A DNA stretch of 35,211 bases from Rugamonas violacea (GTDB lineage Bacteria; Pseudomonadota; Gammaproteobacteria; Burkholderiales; Burkholderiaceae_D), in contig NZ_JAEMNU010000029.1 of assembly GCF_016461825.1 (NCBI RefSeq), forward strand, positions 11,200-46,410, given 5' to 3'. Within the stretch, counting starts at the first letter, position 1, and every line of letters starts with the position of its first letter. The translations under genes and the position numbers were made by a program. Below are positions 1-7,418 of this stretch, piece after piece. The notes under the pieces were generated by a model. That model did no database searches and was not told the DNA's origin. It saw only the letters and a program-made list of their open reading frames with translations.

Positions 1-53
1 CTCTTTGCCGTTGGGGTTGGCCGGCAGCGCCGGCGCCTTGCATTGCCCTCGCC

Positions 54-83
54 AAAAAAAAACGCTCCGAGGAGCGTTTTTTT
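54..83 (-). terminator. Rho-independent terminator after phaZ
   Basis: A 6-bp stem CGCTCC/GGAGCG with a GA loop is flanked by an A-run (54-62) and a T-run (77-83), so it can work in both directions. It lies 8 bases past the phaZ stop on the minus strand. The first 50 bases of the window beyond it show no gene I can identify. Confidence 0.9.
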
Positions 84-91
84 GTGGCCGA

Positions 92-1327
92 TCAGCCGTG
101 TTTGCGGATGAATTCGCCGATCTTCGGACAAATCACCTCGCGCCAGCGGCGGCCGGAGAAGATGCCGTAGTGGCCGGCCTGGGGCGCGACGAAGTCCTGC
201 TGCATGGCGGCCGGGATGCCGCTGCACAGCTCGTGCGCGGCCTGGGTCTGGCCGGCGCCGGAGATGTCGTCCAGCTCGCCCTCGACGGTGAACAGCGCCA
301 CCGTGGTGATGTCCTGCGGCCGCACCAGCTGGCCGCCGACCTGCCAAGTGCCCTTGGGCAGGCTGAACTCCTGGAACACGGTTTTGATGGTGTCCAGATA
401 GTATTCGGCCGGCATGTCGAGCACGGCGTTGTACTCGTCGTAGAACTTGCGGTGGCCGTCCGCCGGCTCGTCGTCGCCGGCCACCAGGTGCATGTAGAAC
501 TCGCGGTGGCTCTGCGCGTGGCGGCCCGGGTTCATGGCGATGAAGCCGGCGTGTTGCAGGAAGCCGGGGTAGACCTTGCGGCCGAAGGCCGGGTAGTTCG
601 GCGGCACCGCGTAGATCACGGTGTTCTCGAACCAGGAGAACTTCTTCTCGGTGGCCAGGTTGTTGACCTGGGTCGGCGATTTGCGCGGATCGATCGGGCC
701 GCCCATCATCGTCATGGTCTTCGGCAGTTTCGGATCCTTGGCGGTGGCCATCAGCGAGATGGCGGCCAGCACCGGCACCGTCGGCTGACAGACGGAGATC
801 ACGTGCAGGTCCGGCGCCAGCAGGCGGATGAAGTCCTGCACGTAGTAGATGTAGTCGTCGAGGTGGAAGGCGCCTTCCGCCAGCGGCACCATGCGGGCGT
901 CGGTCCAGTCGGTGATGTAGACGTCGTGTTCGGCCAACAGCGCGCGCACGGTGTCGCGCAGCAGCGTCGAATGGTGGCCGGACAGCGGCGCCACCAGCAG
1001 CACCTTGGGCTGCTTGAGGGCGCGTATTTCCTTGTCGCTCAGGTCCTTGCGGAAGTGCAGCAGGCGGCAGAAGGGCTTGGTGACCTCGACCTGCTCGATG
1101 ATGCCGACGCTGCGGTCCTTGACCAGCACGCTGTCGATCTCGAAGGCCGGTTTTTCGTAGTCCTTGCCCAATCGGTACATCAGCTCGTAACCCGCGGCGA
1201 TGCGTTGCGCAAACGGCGTGTGGGCCAGCGGGGAAACCGGATTGGTGAACATTTTCGACGACGCGTCGGCCCATTGCATGAGAGGCGTCAGAAGTGAACG
1301 TTGCATTTCGTGCAGTTGGTAGAGCAT
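92..1327 (-). CDS. phaZ: Intracellular polyhydroxyalkanoate (PHB) depolymerase
   Basis: A 411-residue cytoplasmic, granule-associated enzyme that breaks stored polyhydroxybutyrate into hydroxybutyrate units. It resembles the PhaZ family that includes the PhaZa1 enzyme of Ralstonia eutropha. The alpha/beta-hydrolase nucleophile region reads SVCQPTVP, with cysteine 180 where extracellular depolymerases carry the lipase-box serine; a catalytic cysteine is characteristic of the intracellular group. There is no signal peptide, as expected for an enzyme of native internal granules. I chose the start at 1327 (MLYQLHEMQ) because the 13 residues upstream fall in the predicted leader, which contains a palindrome and lies downstream of a good promoter. 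It appears to be transcribed alone, between its own promoter (1386-1413) and the terminator at 54-83. Confidence 0.93.
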   Translation of the reverse strand: MLYQLHEMQRSLLTPLMQWADASSKMFTNPVSPLAHTPFAQRIAAGYELMYRLGKDYEKPAFEIDSVLVKDRSVGIIEQVEVTKPFCRLLHFRKDLSDKEIRALKQPKVLLVAPLSGHHSTLLRDTVRALLAEHDVYITDWTDARMVPLAEGAFHLDDYIYYVQDFIRLLAPDLHVISVCQPTVPVLAAISLMATAKDPKLPKTMTMMGGPIDPRKSPTQVNNLATEKKFSWFENTVIYAVPPNYPAFGRKVYPGFLQHAGFIAMNPGRHAQSHREFYMHLVAGDDEPADGHRKFYDEYNAVLDMPAEYYLDTIKTVFQEFSLPKGTWQVGGQLVRPQDITTVALFTVEGELDDISGAGQTQAAHELCSGIPAAMQQDFVAPQAGHYGIFSGRRWREVICPKIGEFIRKHG

Positions 1328-1349
1328 AAGTAGTCCCGGGAATATGAGT

Positions 1350-1366
1350 TTGGTGCGGTGCACCAA
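1350..1366. promoter_or_regulatory. Perfect 17-bp inverted repeat in the phaZ leader
   Basis: TTGGTGC-GGT-GCACCAA is a perfect inverted repeat with 7-base arms. It lies between the predicted -10 box and the phaZ start codon, where a bound repressor would block transcription. Its core is TGC-N3-GCA, which resembles the CTGC-N3/4-GCAG target reported for the PHA regulator PhaR in alphaproteobacteria. That link is an inference. Confidence 0.5.
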
Positions 1367-1385
1367 CGCCTTACATCATAGACCA

Positions 1386-1413
1386 ATTATAGGATATTTG
1401 TTCGTGACGTAAA
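1386..1413 (-). promoter_or_regulatory. Sigma-70-type promoter of phaZ
   Basis: On the minus strand a perfect TATAAT (1386-1391) is preceded, after 16 bases, by TTTACG (1408-1413), which matches four of six consensus -35 bases. The predicted transcript starts near 1380, about 50 bases before the phaZ start codon. Confidence 0.6.
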
Positions 1414-1491
1414 GCACTTTAGGATACTTGAGAGAAAGCAGGCATGCGGCTTTGCCGTCCCTTCATAGTAGGATAATAGTGTATCGGGCAG

Positions 1492-1518
1492 AAAAAAAGC
1501 AGCGTTTCCGCTGCTTTT
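1492..1518 (-). terminator. Rho-independent terminator after the ferredoxin reductase
   Basis: A 10-bp perfect stem (1495-1504 paired with 1509-1518, loop TTTC) ends in a T-run on the minus strand (complement of A 1492-1498). It lies 26 bases past the reductase stop codon. Confidence 0.9.
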
Positions 1519-1543
1519 GTGCTGGACCGGATCGGCCCGTGGC

Positions 1544-2617
1544 CTAATCGAAGACCGGGCTTTCGACACCGAGCACCTTGTGCAGCTTGGGCGAGGTGGT
1601 GGTGTATTGCATGTGGATCTTCTTGTCCGGGAAGATGTAGGGCGCGGCGCCGAAGGCGGCCAGCGCGGCCTCGTGGAAGCCCGACAGGATCAGCTTTTTC
1701 TTGCCCGGATAGGTGTTGATGTCGCCGACGGCGAAAATGCCGGGCACGCTGGTCTCGAATTTTTCGGTGCTCTGCACCTTGAGCTGGCGCCGCTCGATGT
1801 CCAGGCCCCAATCGGCGATCGGGCCGAGCTTGGGGGTCAGGCCGTAGAACACCAGCAGCATGTCGAGCGGCACGCGGCGGGTCACGCCGTCCAAGGCGGT
1901 GACCTTCAGATGGTTCAGCCTGCCGTCGGCGTCGACTTCGAAGCCGCTGGCCTGGCCGATCAGCAACTGCATCTCGTAGGCTTCGCACAGCGCCTTCATC
2001 TTGGCCACCGAGGCGGGCGCGGCGCGGAAGTCCTCGCGGCGGTGCAGCAGCACCACCGATTCGGCCTTGCCGACGAAGTTCAGCGCCCAGTCCAGCGCCG
2101 AGTCGCCGCCGCCGCAGATGACCAGGTTCTTGCCGTCGAACAGGGCGGGGTCCTTGACGCGGTAGAACAGCTGGCGGTTGTCGAAGGCGTCGATGCCGTC
2201 GACCTTCAGCGTGCGCGCCTGGAAGGAGCCGACGCCGGCGGCGATGAAGATGGTCTTGGCGAGGAAGCGCGTGCCCGTGCTGGTTTCGAGGTTGAAGCGG
2301 CCGTCGTCGCGGCGCTCGACCACGGTCACTTCCTGGCCCAGGTGGAAGGTCGGGTTGAACGGGGCGATCTGCTTGAGCAGGTTGTCGGTCAGTTCCTGGC
2401 CGGTGCAGGAGGGCACGGCGGGGATGTCGTAGATCGGCTTGTCGGGATACAGTTCGACGCATTGTCCGCCCACCGCCGCCAGCGAGTCGATGACGTGGGC
2501 CTTGATTTCGAGCAGCCCCAGTTCGAACACCTGGAACAGGCCGACCGGGCCGGCGCCGATGATGACGGCGTCGGCTTCGATGGGGCCGGCCGGGGAGCTC
2601 GTGATTGCGCTATTCAT
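1544..2617 (-). CDS. Ferredoxin/flavodoxin-NADP reductase, thioredoxin-reductase-like type
   Basis: A 357-residue FAD enzyme expected to move electrons between NADPH and ferredoxin or flavodoxin in the cytoplasm. It has the two-Rossmann layout of the thioredoxin-reductase-like reductases (YumC type): an FAD-binding GAGPVGLFQ near residue 22, an NADP-binding [11 protein letters not shown] near residue 167, and the C-terminal FAD contact [16 protein letters not shown] near 288. The redox CxxC of true thioredoxin reductases is absent, which supports the ferredoxin-reductase call. The start at 2617 has AGGA nine bases upstream. fdxA is the next gene upstream on the same strand, 141 bases away, so FdxA is a plausible partner. 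Flavodoxin, or another acceptor, remains possible. Confidence 0.88.
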   Translation of the reverse strand: MNSAITSSPAGPIEADAVIIGAGPVGLFQVFELGLLEIKAHVIDSLAAVGGQCVELYPDKPIYDIPAVPSCTGQELTDNLLKQIAPFNPTFHLGQEVTVVERRDDGRFNLETSTGTRFLAKTIFIAAGVGSFQARTLKVDGIDAFDNRQLFYRVKDPALFDGKNLVICGGGDSALDWALNFVGKAESVVLLHRREDFRAAPASVAKMKALCEAYEMQLLIGQASGFEVDADGRLNHLKVTALDGVTRRVPLDMLLVFYGLTPKLGPIADWGLDIERRQLKVQSTEKFETSVPGIFAVGDINTYPGKKKLILSGFHEAALAAFGAAPYIFPDKKIHMQYTTTSPKLHKVLGVESPVFD

Positions 2618-2716
2618 ACGATGATTTCCTGTTGAGTCAATATTGGTTGGGCAACAATGAGACAGGCCCGCGCATGGCGCGCGGAACTCGAAGAGGGGGG
2701 CGTCGGAAGGCGTCCG

Positions 2717-2737
2717 CCGTCCGGGCCGGCCGGACGG
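2717..2737. other. GC-rich hairpin between fdxA and the reductase
   Basis: CCGTCCGG (2717-2724) pairs with CCGGACGG (2730-2737) across a 5-base loop. No T-run follows on either strand, so it is not a standard terminator. It could pause RNA polymerase or stabilise the fdxA transcript end. Confidence 0.35.
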
Positions 2738-2758
2738 GCGGTGGGGGCGCTGTCTGGT

Positions 2759-3082
2759 TTAGCGGGCCAGCAGGTGCAGCTTGCTCTTGACGTCCTTGAA
2801 TTCCTCGGCTTCCGGCAGGGCCGCCTTGGTCTTCGTGATCGAAGGCCAGTTACGCGCGAGGTCGACGTTGATCTTGATGAATTGCTGTTGGTCGGACGGC
2901 ACGTCCTCCTCGGCGAAGATGGCATTGACGGGGCATTCGGCCACGCAGACTGCACAGTCGATGCATTCGTCGGGATCGATCGCCAGGAAGTTCGGGCCTT
3001 CGCGGAAACAATCTACCGGGCAGACATCGACGCAATCGGTGTAACGACAGCTGATGCAAGATTCGGTGACAACGTGGGTCAT
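2759..3082 (-). CDS. fdxA: Ferredoxin FdxA, 7Fe [3Fe-4S][4Fe-4S] type
   Basis: A 107-residue soluble electron carrier. The N-terminal half carries the cysteine pattern of bacterial 7Fe ferredoxins: C9, C17 and C21 in the first cluster motif ([19 protein letters not shown]) and the second motif [13 protein letters not shown] near residues 39-51. The tail of about 45 residues is typical of the long FdxA family. The start at 3082 (MTHVVTESC) is the conserved family start and has AGGA upstream; longer readings run into the promoter. It is transcribed towards the ferredoxin reductase and may supply or accept its electrons. A good sigma-70 promoter and a palindrome lie upstream. Confidence 0.93.
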   Translation of the reverse strand: MTHVVTESCISCRYTDCVDVCPVDCFREGPNFLAIDPDECIDCAVCVAECPVNAIFAEEDVPSDQQQFIKINVDLARNWPSITKTKAALPEAEEFKDVKSKLHLLAR

Positions 3083-3158
3083 AACAGTCCTATCAATGTT
3101 GGTGTGCTGCGGCGTCGATGGCGCAAAGTCGGCCATGCGCACTTCTGCAAAGCACTGT

Positions 3159-3187
3159 ATTTTAAGGTAATTCGCTGCTTCTCACAA
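3159..3187 (-). promoter_or_regulatory. Sigma-70-type promoter of fdxA
   Basis: On the minus strand TTGTGA (complement of 3182-3187) and TAAAAT (complement of 3159-3164) are separated by exactly 17 bases, matching four and five of six consensus positions. The leader to fdxA would be about 70 bases. Confidence 0.6.
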
Positions 3188-3192
3188 ATTGG

Positions 3193-3215
3193 GCTTATAT
3201 ACAATACATATAAGC
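3193..3215. promoter_or_regulatory. 23-bp palindrome next to the fdxA -35 box
   Basis: GCTTATAT-N7-ATATAAGC has perfect 8-base arms. It is AT-rich inside a GC-rich region and ends 5 bases from the predicted -35 box. Spacing and symmetry suggest the operator of a dimeric regulator. I do not recognise which one. Confidence 0.5.
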
Positions 3216-3278
3216 AAATTCGCTTGCGGCCCGTATCACGTCGCGCGCGGCGCCCGTGGTGGTGGCTCAGGCGGTGGC

Positions 3279-3563
3279 TCAGGCGGCGGCGCGTATCTGC
3301 GCCAGCAACTCCTGCCAGGGCAGGTTGGCGGCTTGGCCGTCCTCGACGAAGCTGACGCTGCGCTGCTGGCCGGCATCGTCGAAGCTGAGGGTCCAGCGCA
3401 GCAGGTCGGCGCCGATCGGCGTGGTGGCCGGCGGCGCGGCGAAATAGTTGTGCGCCTTCAGGGCTAGTTCCAGTGCCTTGCCGGCGGGACCGGCCTCGGT
3501 GTCGACCTCGTAGTGCTGGGCCAGGCCGGCGAAGCCGCCGCTGGAGGTGGCAGAAATCTTCAT
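3279..3563 (-). CDS. Emfourin-like metalloprotease inhibitor (predicted)
   Basis: A small 94-residue cytoplasmic protein with no signal peptide. It opens with MKISATSSGGFAGLAQHYEV and closes with the pattern FVEDGQAANLPWQELLAQI. This layout, a GGFAG start followed by a basic or hydrophobic strand and a late D/G plus leucine-rich helix, matches my memory of the emfourin family, inhibitors of the M4 peptidase protealysin in Serratia. In that system the inhibitor gene sits directly downstream of the protease gene, and the same order is seen here: an M4-type peptidase on the same strand ends at 3950. The start at 3563 has AAGGGG upstream. The gap of 386 bases is larger than in a tight operon and holds repeats, so separate transcription is possible. 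The family call rests on pattern and neighbourhood only. Confidence 0.68.
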   Translation of the reverse strand: MKISATSSGGFAGLAQHYEVDTEAGPAGKALELALKAHNYFAAPPATTPIGADLLRWTLSFDDAGQQRSVSFVEDGQAANLPWQELLAQIRAAA

Positions 3564-3721
3564 ATCGTTTCCCCTTGTGTGGGCCGGTGTGGTTGTAATG
3601 TAGCGCTCGCTTACGGCGCGCGGGGCGCCCCGCGCCGCCGGGAGGGCGGGTCGCGCACCCCATGTTGCGCCGGAAAGCCCGCCGCCGGCTTGTGTTGTGT
3701 TAACTCACTTCCCTGCTCGCA

Positions 3722-3743
3722 CCCTTAACGACTCCGTTAAGGG
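3722..3743. other. 9-bp-stem hairpin in the peptidase/inhibitor gap
   Basis: CCCTTAACG (3722-3730) pairs perfectly with CGTTAAGGG (3735-3743) across the loop ACTC. No T-run follows on either strand. It could attenuate transcription from the peptidase gene into the inhibitor gene or be a protein-binding site. Confidence 0.4.
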
Positions 3744-3757
3744 CACCTCTAAAACCC

Positions 3758-3852
3758 CGTCGTTCCCGCGTAGGCGGGAACCTATACGCCGCATCCGGCC
3801 TAGCACAGCATGGATTCCCGCCTGCGCGGCGGTCCGCCGATGCGGAACGACG
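3758..3852. repeat. 95-bp MITE/REP-like palindromic element
   Basis: The ends are inverted repeats CGTCGTTCC (3758-3766) and GGAACGACG (3844-3852). Inside is a strong hairpin TTCCCGC-N4-GCGGGAA (3764-3781) and a second GC-rich arm, ATTCCCGCC, near 3813. The outline resembles short interspersed palindromes common in betaproteobacterial intergenic DNA. It encodes nothing and sits between the peptidase and its putative inhibitor. Confidence 0.6.
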
Positions 3853-3875
3853 AATTCAGGATATTCGATGCGCCC

Positions 3876-3922
3876 TTACCGACACCCTTAGCGCCCCCAT
3901 TACCGACACCCTTAGCGCCCCC
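3876..3922. repeat. Two direct repeats of 23 bases
   Basis: The unit begins TTACCGACACCCTTAGCG and ends in a C-run; it occurs at 3876-3898 and again at 3900-3922, a period of 24. A partial third copy (CTTAGCGC) follows near 3925. Together with the hairpin and the MITE-like element, it fills the gap of 3564-3949, which has no gene of its own. Confidence 0.7.
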
Positions 3923-3949
3923 CACTTAGCGCACTGCCATTGCTGCTGC

Positions 3950-5452
3950 TCACTGCCGGCCCTGGCCCAGGCCCTGTCCCGCCCCCGCCTGGCCAGGTTG
4001 CTCGGCCGGGGCGCCGCCGCGCCAGTTGCCGTTGCCGCCGTCGTCGGCGCCGTAGCCGGCGCCGCAGCCGTAGTCGCGGCACCACTGCGCCAGTCCCTGG
4101 CGCTCGCTCTCGAGCACGTCCTCCAGGCCGGCGTAGTCGGCGTGGTTCATGGTGCCACAGCAGGCGCGGCGGTCCTGCGCGGCACCCTCCTGGTCGCTGA
4201 CGTTGGCTGCCAGGGGCGGCGCGGCGTCGCGGTTCTCGCCCGCCGCCACGGCCGCCAGCACCACCTCGCGCAGCGTGAAACGGTTGCGGATGAAGTTGCC
4301 GTACTCGACGGGGCGCTGGTCGGCGGCGACGATCTTCAGCATCTGGTTGGCCACGTGGGCGTAGGTGGCGCCGCTGTCGGGCGAGGCGATCAGCGCGCGC
4401 AGCAGCAGGCCGCGCAGGTATTCGGCGGCGCGATGCAGCACCACCGCGTCGTCGCGCAGGCCGGGGCCGCGATCGAAGGTGAAGATATCGGCCAGGATGT
4501 CGTAGATGGCGCCGGTGAACACCTGCGAGAGGGCGTGCACCTCGTTGCCCACCTCGGACAGCTTGAGGTCGTTGTCGGCGTTGCGCAGGCCGTTGGGGCG
4601 GCCCAGCGCCAGGCCGAACTGCTCGGCCATGTCGGCCAGGAAGGTCTTGTCGTGCAGGTCGGCCTTGGTCTGGGCGATCACCGCCTCGACCTGGTCCAAC
4701 TGGGACAGGGTGAGGAAGATCGCCGTCAGGTCGCCGAACGATTCGTGCAGGCCGCCGGTCTGCGGCGGATTGTTGCTGAGTATCCATTTCGGCTTGAGGC
4801 CGTCGAGCACGGCGTGGCCGGTCTCGTGCGAGACGATGTCGAGCGAGCGGCAGGTGTACATGCGCTCGCTGGCGCCGCTGGGCACGAAATCGCCGAACTT
4901 GAGCGCCCGGTCGGAGCGGCTGTAGAAGGCGTTCATCACATTGGGCAGGCCGTGCGGGAAGACCTGCAGCGGCGCGGTGTCGCTGGCGCTGTTCCACTGC
5001 CAGGGCAGCGGCGCCGCGATGGCCTTGCTGGCCAGCGCGCGCTGGTACATGGTCAGGGTCTGGCGCACGATGGCGAAGGTGTGCACGGCGTCGAACTGGT
5101 CGGTGTTGGGCGAGACGATGAAGTCGCCGAAGGTGTTCGGGCTGACCGGCGCGATGCCGGGCTTGCCGCTGGCGATGCGGGCGTCGCGCGGCCCTTCGAG
5201 GATGGTGCCGGGCAGGTAGGACTTGCGGGTGCCCATCTCGCTGACCGAGGGGTCCTGCTTCCAGATCAGCACGCGCGAGCCGGGCGGAAACGCCGCCGCC
5301 TCCTTCAGGCGCGGCGTGGCCGGCTCCTGGGTCAGCTGGGCGCTCTTGCGGTGTTGGCGGTAGGGTGCCGAGGGCGTGGGGACGTAGCCGACCGGCAGCG
5401 CGGCGCACTTGGTCAACACCGCTTCGACCGGCACGATGACTTTCTGGTCCAT
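3950..5452 (-). CDS. M4-type (thermolysin-fold) zinc metallopeptidase, cytoplasmic
   Basis: A 500-residue predicted zinc endopeptidase. The zinc motif HETGH is at 209-213; the third ligand is probably E237 in GGLHESFGD, with D241 matching the conserved Asp of the M4 ExxxD motif; H306 (NEVHALSQVFTG) aligns with the transition-state His of thermolysin. Upstream, DAVHTFAIVRQTLTMYQRAL (121-140) and NAFYSRSDRALKFGDF (174-189) match the M4 helix and the NAFW-type strand. There is no signal peptide, so it should stay inside the cell, as protealysin does. The tail is Cys- and Gly-rich (WCRDYGCGAGYG). The start at 5452 has GGGAG eight bases upstream; the 48 preceding in-frame residues are Arg/Pro-rich noise. 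It is longer than protealysin (about 340 residues) and diverged. A putative emfourin-like inhibitor gene lies downstream. Confidence 0.8.
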   Translation of the reverse strand: MDQKVIVPVEAVLTKCAALPVGYVPTPSAPYRQHRKSAQLTQEPATPRLKEAAAFPPGSRVLIWKQDPSVSEMGTRKSYLPGTILEGPRDARIASGKPGIAPVSPNTFGDFIVSPNTDQFDAVHTFAIVRQTLTMYQRALASKAIAAPLPWQWNSASDTAPLQVFPHGLPNVMNAFYSRSDRALKFGDFVPSGASERMYTCRSLDIVSHETGHAVLDGLKPKWILSNNPPQTGGLHESFGDLTAIFLTLSQLDQVEAVIAQTKADLHDKTFLADMAEQFGLALGRPNGLRNADNDLKLSEVGNEVHALSQVFTGAIYDILADIFTFDRGPGLRDDAVVLHRAAEYLRGLLLRALIASPDSGATYAHVANQMLKIVAADQRPVEYGNFIRNRFTLREVVLAAVAAGENRDAAPPLAANVSDQEGAAQDRRACCGTMNHADYAGLEDVLESERQGLAQWCRDYGCGAGYGADDGGNGNWRGGAPAEQPGQAGAGQGLGQGRQ

Positions 5453-5703
5453 GGTGAATTCTCCCGAAAAATGCTGCTGCGCTGGGGCGGCCGGCGTCGG
5501 CGGCAGCAAGCCGGCGCAGCGCCGGGCGCCGCCTCGGCGCGCCGGATCGGAACCATGGTCGCGCCGGGGCGGGGCGCGATGTTTGATTGGGCACAAAGTT
5601 AGACGCCGGCGGCGGGCGGCGGACGATGCGCTAGAATCCGGGACACAATAAAATTCCGCGCCGTCAGCCGCCGTCGGCGCCGGACACGTTTTCCGGAGAT
5701 GCC

Positions 5704-6996
5704 ATGCCTCGTTTCGCCATACTGTTGTTGGCCTGCCTGCCCGGCCTGGCCGCCGCCTCCATCACCACCGCCGGCGCTCCCGGTCCCGCCTTGGGCGGCG
5801 TGCCGATCGAGTTTCTGCTGTTCGCCGGCGTGCTGGGCATGGTCGCCTTCAGCCACGTCAACACCATGCTGACCGCCTTGTGGGGCGGCCTGACGATCAC
5901 CGTCTACAAGCTGCTGTGGGCGCCGTTCGGCGAGGGCGCCGGCCTGGCCGGCCTGCTGGCCCACGCCGGCCACGAGTGGGTCGGCCTGGCCAACCTGCTG
6001 GCTTTGCTGCTCGGCTTCGCGTTGTTGGCGCGCCACTTCGAGCGCAGCCACATTCCGGCCGTGCTGCCGCACTACATGCCGGACGACTGGAAGGGACCGC
6101 TGGTGTTGCTGCTGTTGGTGTTCTGCATTTCCAGCTTCCTCGACAACATCGCCGCCGCCATCATCGGCGGCACCATCGCCCGCAGCGTGTTCCGCAACAA
6201 GGTGCACATCGGCTACCTGGCCGCCATCGTCGCCGCCTCCAACGCCGGCGGCGCCGGCAGCGTGGTCGGCGACACCACCACCACCATGCTGTGGCTGGCC
6301 GGCGTGGCGCCGGGCCAGGTGCTGCACGCCTATGTGGCGGCCGGTGTCGCGCTGCTGGTGTGCGCGGTGCCGGCGGCGCGCCAGCAGCACGCCCACAGCC
6401 CGATCGTCAAGGACGCGCCGGCCGGCCTGCGGGTCGACTGGCTGCGGGTCGGCATCGTCGCCTTCATCCTGGCGCTGGCGATCCTGGCCAATGTGCTGCT
6501 CAACGTCGAGTTCGCCGCCGTCAGCGGCCGCTTCCCCTTCCTCGGCGCCGCCGTGTGGCTGGCGATCCTGCTCACCGGCCTGCTGCGCCGGCCCGACTGG
6601 GAAGAGCTGCCGGGCGCGTTGCGCGGCGCGGTATTCCTGTTGGCGCTGGTCTGGTCGGCCTCGCTGATGCCGGTCGAGGCGCTGCCGCCGGCCTCCTGGC
6701 CGATCGCGCTGGGCATCGGCTTCGTCTCGGCGGTGTTCGACAACATCCCGCTGACCGCGCTGGCGCTCAAGCAGGGCGGCTTCGACTGGGGCTTCCTGGC
6801 CTACGCGGTGGGCTTCGGCGGCTCGATGATCTGGTTCGGCTCCTCGGCCGGGGTGGCCTTGAGCGGCATGTATCCGGAATCGCGCTCGGTGGTGCAATGG
6901 CTGCGCCAGGGCTGGCACGTGGCGCTGGCCTATGTGGTCGGCTTCGCCGTCATGCTGGCCGTGCTGGGTTGGCATCCACAGCCGATGGCGCACTAG
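5704..6996 (+). CDS. Ion-transporter superfamily membrane protein (NhaD/citrate-transporter type)
   Basis: A 430-residue inner-membrane protein with about 11 hydrophobic segments. The core motif FCISSFLDNIAAAIIGGTIA, followed by NAGGAGSVVGDTTTTMLWLAG, has the DN and GD-TTT signature of NhaD-type Na+/H+ antiporters and citrate carriers. A matching motif in the second half, SAVFDNIPLTALALKQGG, shows the inverted-repeat fold of the superfamily. The start at 5704 has CGGAGA upstream and gives a hydrophobic first segment that may be a cleaved leader. It is divergent from the peptidase gene. The substrate cannot be read from the sequence: sodium/proton exchange is the first guess, citrate or another anion the alternative. 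Confidence 0.8.
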   Translation: MPRFAILLLACLPGLAAASITTAGAPGPALGGVPIEFLLFAGVLGMVAFSHVNTMLTALWGGLTITVYKLLWAPFGEGAGLAGLLAHAGHEWVGLANLLALLLGFALLARHFERSHIPAVLPHYMPDDWKGPLVLLLLVFCISSFLDNIAAAIIGGTIARSVFRNKVHIGYLAAIVAASNAGGAGSVVGDTTTTMLWLAGVAPGQVLHAYVAAGVALLVCAVPAARQQHAHSPIVKDAPAGLRVDWLRVGIVAFILALAILANVLLNVEFAAVSGRFPFLGAAVWLAILLTGLLRRPDWEELPGALRGAVFLLALVWSASLMPVEALPPASWPIALGIGFVSAVFDNIPLTALALKQGGFDWGFLAYAVGFGGSMIWFGSSAGVALSGMYPESRSVVQWLRQGWHVALAYVVGFAVMLAVLGWHPQPMAH

Positions 6997-7084
6997 GCGG
7001 GGCAGCGCCGACGCCGGCGCCACTGGCGCGGCGGGCGGCCAGCTGGCATCATGGCGCCTGTTTCAAATTCGAAAGGATAGCCAG

Positions 7085-7366
7085 ATGGCTGACATCAACA
7101 TAGTGCAGGAGCACCAACTGACGCCGAATAAGGCGCGCGAGGCGGCCCAGAAGGTGGCCGAGGAAATGGCGGCGGAGTTCGATATGGAGTGCAAGTGGGA
7201 GGGCGACGTGTTGCATTTCGAGCGCAGCGGCGTGGCCGGCTCGTTGACCCTGCGTCAGCACCAGGCGGAGATGGAGATCAAGCTGGGTTTCCTGTTCAGC
7301 GCCTTCTCGGGCAAGATCGAGAGCAAGGTGACGGAGAATATGCGCAAGGTGTTCGGCGCCGCTTGA
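7085..7366 (+). CDS. Polyhydroxyalkanoic acid system family protein
   Basis: A 93-residue soluble protein of the family named for its presence in PHA-granule gene regions (PHA_gran_rgn). Recognisable parts are the alanine-rich N-terminal helix AREAAQKVAEEMAAEF and the strand-rich half ending KIESKVTENMRKVFGAA. Its molecular role is not established. The start at 7085 follows AAGGATAGCCAG. It is 88 bases after the transporter on the same strand and convergent with the acyl-CoA-binding protein gene. Together with phaZ at the window start, it points to a PHB-accumulating organism. Confidence 0.85.
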   Translation: MADINIVQEHQLTPNKAREAAQKVAEEMAAEFDMECKWEGDVLHFERSGVAGSLTLRQHQAEMEIKLGFLFSAFSGKIESKVTENMRKVFGAA

Positions 7367-7384
7367 GGCGGCGCGGTTGTTGCG

Positions 7385-7407
7385 GCGGCGGGTGCAAGGC
7401 CCGCCGC
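7385..7407. terminator. Hairpin between convergent genes
   Basis: GCGGCGGG (7385-7392) pairs with CCCGCCGC (7400-7407) across a 7-base loop. It lies between the convergent PHA-system and acyl-CoA-binding genes. There is no T-run, so termination is possible but not shown. Confidence 0.35.
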
Positions 7408-7418
7408 GACGGGCTGGC

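Noticed and set aside
3722..3743. Hairpin as a terminator of the peptidase gene
   Set aside because: No T-run on either strand; kept only as an unassigned hairpin.
3912..5594. A second long minus-strand frame overlapping the peptidase
   Set aside because: It is Arg/Pro/Ala-rich without motifs; the other frame holds the M4 peptidase signature and a good ribosome site.
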